NCBI GenBank assembly: GCA_001466705.2
Contig: LATX02000182.1
Span: forward strand, 248,001 to 312,000
DNA from: Moniliophthora roreri
Taxonomy: Eukaryota > Basidiomycota > Agaricomycetes > Agaricales > Marasmiaceae
DNA length: 64,000 bases
Direction of reading: 5' to 3'
Part shown: positions 60,974 to 64,000 of the stretch, in pieces
Layout: the number at the start of each line of letters is the position of its first letter
Numbering within the stretch: position 1 is the first letter of the stretch
Made by a program: the position numbers and the translations under genes
Notes under the pieces: generated by a model
Databases searched by the model: none
What the model saw: only the letters and a program-made list of their open reading frames with translations
Told to the model about the DNA's origin: nothing

Positions 60974-62369
60974 ATGTTGAGTCAGATTGTCTCTCTTGCC
61001 CGAGAAGGTACGTTTTCTTTTGATCCCTTCCGATATCTGTTGCTCAATTCAATTCCCCAGCTAGCTGATGAGCAGCCGAGGCTGAGCCTCTTATACGCTT
61101 ACAATGTTCTCCAGATTGTCGGATTTTGCTTGACCGCAATGATCTTGCTTACAGCTTGGCTCTCCTCCAAAGTCAGACGAAGTACAGCATGGTACTTGTT
61201 CATGACTGGTTGGCCACTATGGTGCATCTCCCATAGTCTCATCTTTGGCTACCAAACTGTTACGCAGGGTCTCCCTAGTAAGTCAATAGAACAATTCTGC
61301 CTTTTAATGCCTCCAACATTCCTAATGCAGCAATGCACTGTTGACCATCGGTATTCTGATCCAGGTGCGGTTTCTTACCACATTGTACGATTCCCTTTAG
61401 GCTGACCTTTCACAACTTACAGTTCCATTTCGCCTTGTCTGCGGGGATTCGACAACAGCGTCCTCCAGTCTGGGTGGACACCGCGGTGTGTATCTTCTGC
61501 CTATCGACCACTCAACGGTGCCTAATCGGCTTGCGGTAGATTATCACTGTTCCAATCGTGGTTTGGGTTGTGCACTTCTCCTGCGTTATAGCGGTACAGC
61601 ACTTCTCATAGAGTATCTTGACCTTTTAACAAAATCAAATAATTTATCTAGGTTGGCCTGGAAGACAAATCGAGAGTTGTCAGGGCCTCCAACTTGATGC
61701 ACCGCAATCTTTCCTACGGGACACCGTAAGCTTTTTTCTTCGTCCTAGCCTTTTGTTGACACTTTGTTCAGTGCCACTGTTAGTGGAATTCTTGTCGGAG
61801 TGACTGCGATTGCCATGTTGATAATGGAGGGTCAGCGCTAATCACATCCCCCATGCTCTTGTTTCTGACCCTCCAGCCCCAAGTTTCTGTCGCCATAATC
61901 ATATTCAAGAACTTGGCCGCGTTTCAGCGTATCCGGAATGTCCCTGGAAATCATATAGTCTCTACAAGCATGATTGTCAGGATAAGTCTTTTCAGCCTCT
62001 TACCGCTTCTCACACTGGGGTATGCATCTTCTGAGCTCCGTATGTTACTACATCTAACCCAGCTTGACCAGTTTTTCGCGCCAGTCACTTACAACACATC
62101 ACGGTGGTGCCGAAGCTCGTGTCTCTATCGCGACCTGTGAGTCCCTTTCTATCAAACCCTCCAAGTTGCTGATTTCCCGTCCTCCAGTCCCTACCGCAGC
62201 AACTCTCATATTCGGTACGCAGCGGGTCAGTATTCCCCTGAACCATCCGGCTGCATCTTGTTGACCTTTTTGACAGGATATGGTTCGGTCGTGGATGTTC
62301 TGGCGAAAAGACCAACCCAGCACCCGTGGAATCGACCCTATGAACGAAACGGGTGCAGGGAATTGCTGA
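60974..62369 (+). CDS. Fungal seven-transmembrane receptor-like protein
   Basis: A multi-exon membrane protein of a GPCR-like type common in Agaricomycetes; no ligand is known to me. Exons: 60,974-61,007, 61,065-61,277, 61,331-61,364, 61,423-61,485, 61,540-61,593, 61,652-61,725, 61,772-61,830, 61,884-62,019, 62,063-62,136, 62,188-62,225 and 62,277-62,369. Hydrophobic segments include YNVLQIVGFCLTAMILLTAW, ALLTIGILIQFHFALSAGIR, IITVPIVVWVVHFSCVIA and GILVGVTAIAMLIM. The end is DMVRSWMFWRKDQPSTRG and NETGAGNC. Phases close at every join except 61,277/61,331, which lacks one base. That could be an unresolved splice site, a frameshift or a sequencing error. The intron 61,008-61,064 is a multiple of three. 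Confidence 0.7.
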
Positions 62370-62672
62370 TCATCAAGGCGATATATACTATACTACGCCC
62401 TGTAGCTACAGCTAGTAGCTGCTTTAATGTCATTCCATGGGGTAGCGCTCAATACTCCTACATGATGATGCTTAGCGTCACATTTTGGCTGCACTCATTG
62501 CTATTATTTTACTGTAAACGCAAGAAAAATGGGATAACAAAACACTACTTGTACATAAACTTGAGAAATCTACAATCGAGTTAATGAATACAAACTCCAA
62601 GCCAACCAAAACCTGAAGCGATAAAGTAGGAACTAGTTGCAAGAAGATAAATACCACCGAGTGTAATGCCTT

Positions 62673-64000
62673 CTACGACGGGACTGGGGCAAGGACAACT
62701 GATGCACGAGCAGCTGAAGCTGGGGTATGAACTGGCCGAGGTGTTGGTAATGCGTGGTTATCGATTGAGATGCCTACGAAGGTGTCAGGTCCATCATTAT
62801 CTATGATTAGACAGTTATCTCACTTTGTGTCACGTTTGCAGTCTTGTAGATTCCGATGAGCCGGTGACTGAGTTCAAACATGTCGTTGCTATAAAGAACT
62901 TGTCAGTTAATGATACGAAAGCAAGTTATACCAACATACCGAAGGGAAATTATGATGAACTGGGCATTCTTTGTTCGATCCTTAATGTAGTTGGCCACAA
63001 TGGAAACGTTTCGGAAGTCAAGAGCAGCGTCGATCTCATCCATGAAGTAGAGAGGCGTGGGCTGCGAGAGCAAAGCTAAGTTGATATCGTATAGGCGTAA
63101 GGGGCGGCATCTACCTTGAAGACATGCAGCGCAAAGACCAACGCGAGGGAACTGAGTGTCTGGTAGAGCAGGGTATTAGGGCATGAACGGCAAAGGGATA
63201 GGCGAAACTCATACCTTCTCACCGCCGGAGAGGTTAGAGATATTCTTCCAACTCTTCTTGGGAGGCATCACACTAAATATGATACCTTCCGAGAAGGGAT
63301 CCATACTGTCGACCAATTCCAATTCGGCGTTACCGCCCAGAGTGATCATCTGAAGAATAGTTCAACGAGCGAAACTAAGACAAAACTTTTCAACACGAAC
63401 TTGGTACATCTCCTTCAGTTTCAGGGAGATTGCGCTGAACCCAGTCATAAACTCGTCAAGGCGCCGTTTGCGAAGGTCGTCGTGCTTCTTCTTCTGTGCA
63501 TCACGTTGTTCGGTGACCTTTTCAAGCTCATGGTGGCGGTTAAACACTTCCTCCTCTCGCCTCTTGTACTCTTCCAACACATTAAGATTTGGTTTGGCAC
63601 GCTTCAATCGATCTGGACAGTGCTGAGACCAAGATATACGGCAGAATGAGGGGCTAGTCCTTACCATCTAAATTCTCGACGTCGGCAACCAAGTCCCGCT
63701 GCTTATGTCTTCTAAGCTCGTCCTCGCTGAAATACTTCAAACCGTTCTTGGTACGTGCAGTCTTGGAAGGTCGGCTTGACTGTTCTGGATCCGGTTTGAC
63801 TTCATGCTCGCCTTCGTCGCAACCCTCTGCCATTCGTACATCACGCTTGAGTTCCTCGGTCTCACTTTCACTATCGTTGTCGTCATCGTCGTCGTCGTCG
63901 TCGTCGCTGCGAAATGTAAGCAGAAGGAATAGGGAGAGGAAATTATCCGGATCTCACTCGATTTCTTCCAATTTGAGGTTCTCAATCTCTTCGGTCCAAT
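62673..64000 (-). CDS. SMC4: Condensin subunit SMC4, C-terminal part
   Basis: The 3' end of the SMC4 gene, core ATPase of condensin, which compacts mitotic chromosomes. The 5' part is outside the window. Exons: 63,958 to beyond 64,000, 63,665-63,906, 63,401-63,612, 63,215-63,349, 63,115-63,159, 62,940-63,061, 62,824-62,888 and 62,673-62,773 (TAG 62,673-62,675). Visible parts are the descending coiled coil with an acidic run of aspartates (63,880-63,906) and YKRREEEVFNRHHELEKV, then the head domain: MITLGGNAELELVDSMDPFS, PPKKSWKNISNLSGGEK (signature motif), PTPLYFMDEIDAALDF (Walker B and D-loop) and AQFIIISLR. PPKKSWKNISNLSGGE distinguishes SMC4 from other SMCs. The tail SISIDNHALP fits fungal SMC4. 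Confidence 0.95.

Overview
The window is nuclear DNA of a mushroom-forming basidiomycete (Agaricomycete). The evidence is dense genes with many GT-AG introns of about 45-65 nt, Agaricomycete-type membrane protein and GPCR-like families, and chromodomain Ty3/gypsy retrotransposons. No species can be named from sequence alone. All exon joins were done by hand from splice sites, phase and protein-family knowledge. Total spliced lengths divide by three for the complete genes at 772-3183, 3790-5878, 6189-8292, 8831-10815 and 59093-60468.

Left gene island (1-11,050): the 3' end of a DUF89/ARMT1-like phosphatase gene (+); two paralogous multi-pass membrane protein genes (-) on either side of the gene for the mitochondrial complex I 49-kDa subunit (-); then an ACOT9-like acyl-CoA thioesterase gene (+). 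These genes contain very small exons of 9, 10, 11, 13, 14 and 15 nt, and an inferred 2-nt exon in the complex I gene.

Repeat block (about 11,100-52,250): decayed, CpG-poor DNA built from nested insertions. An outer TIR element (13,913-50,574) contains gypsy A (15,453-48,466, TSD GTCAG). Gypsy A contains gypsy C in reverse orientation (21,553-45,919). Gypsy C contains a block with a zinc-finger ORF, a tyrosine-recombinase gene, an XPG/GEN1-like nuclease gene and an unidentified gene. Inside the zinc-finger ORF lies the young gypsy B (32,628-39,513, TSD GAGAG). Relative age can be read from CpG content and stop codons: B keeps its CpGs and its four pol stops are all TGA at expected arginine positions, while A and C are heavily CpG-depleted.

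Right side (52,250-64,000): a delta-12-type fatty-acid desaturase gene broken by a solo LTR (TSD CACCA) and a 4.6-kb TIR element (53,329-57,920), then an intact ribosomal protein L4 gene (-), a fungal 7TM receptor-like gene (+) and the 3' end of the condensin SMC4 gene (-).

Single N bases at 22,762, 24,637, 25,423, 26,080, 29,851 and 54,790 mark assembly joins. Three of the apparent large direct repeats abut such joins and are more likely unmerged contig overlaps or haplotypes than biological duplications.
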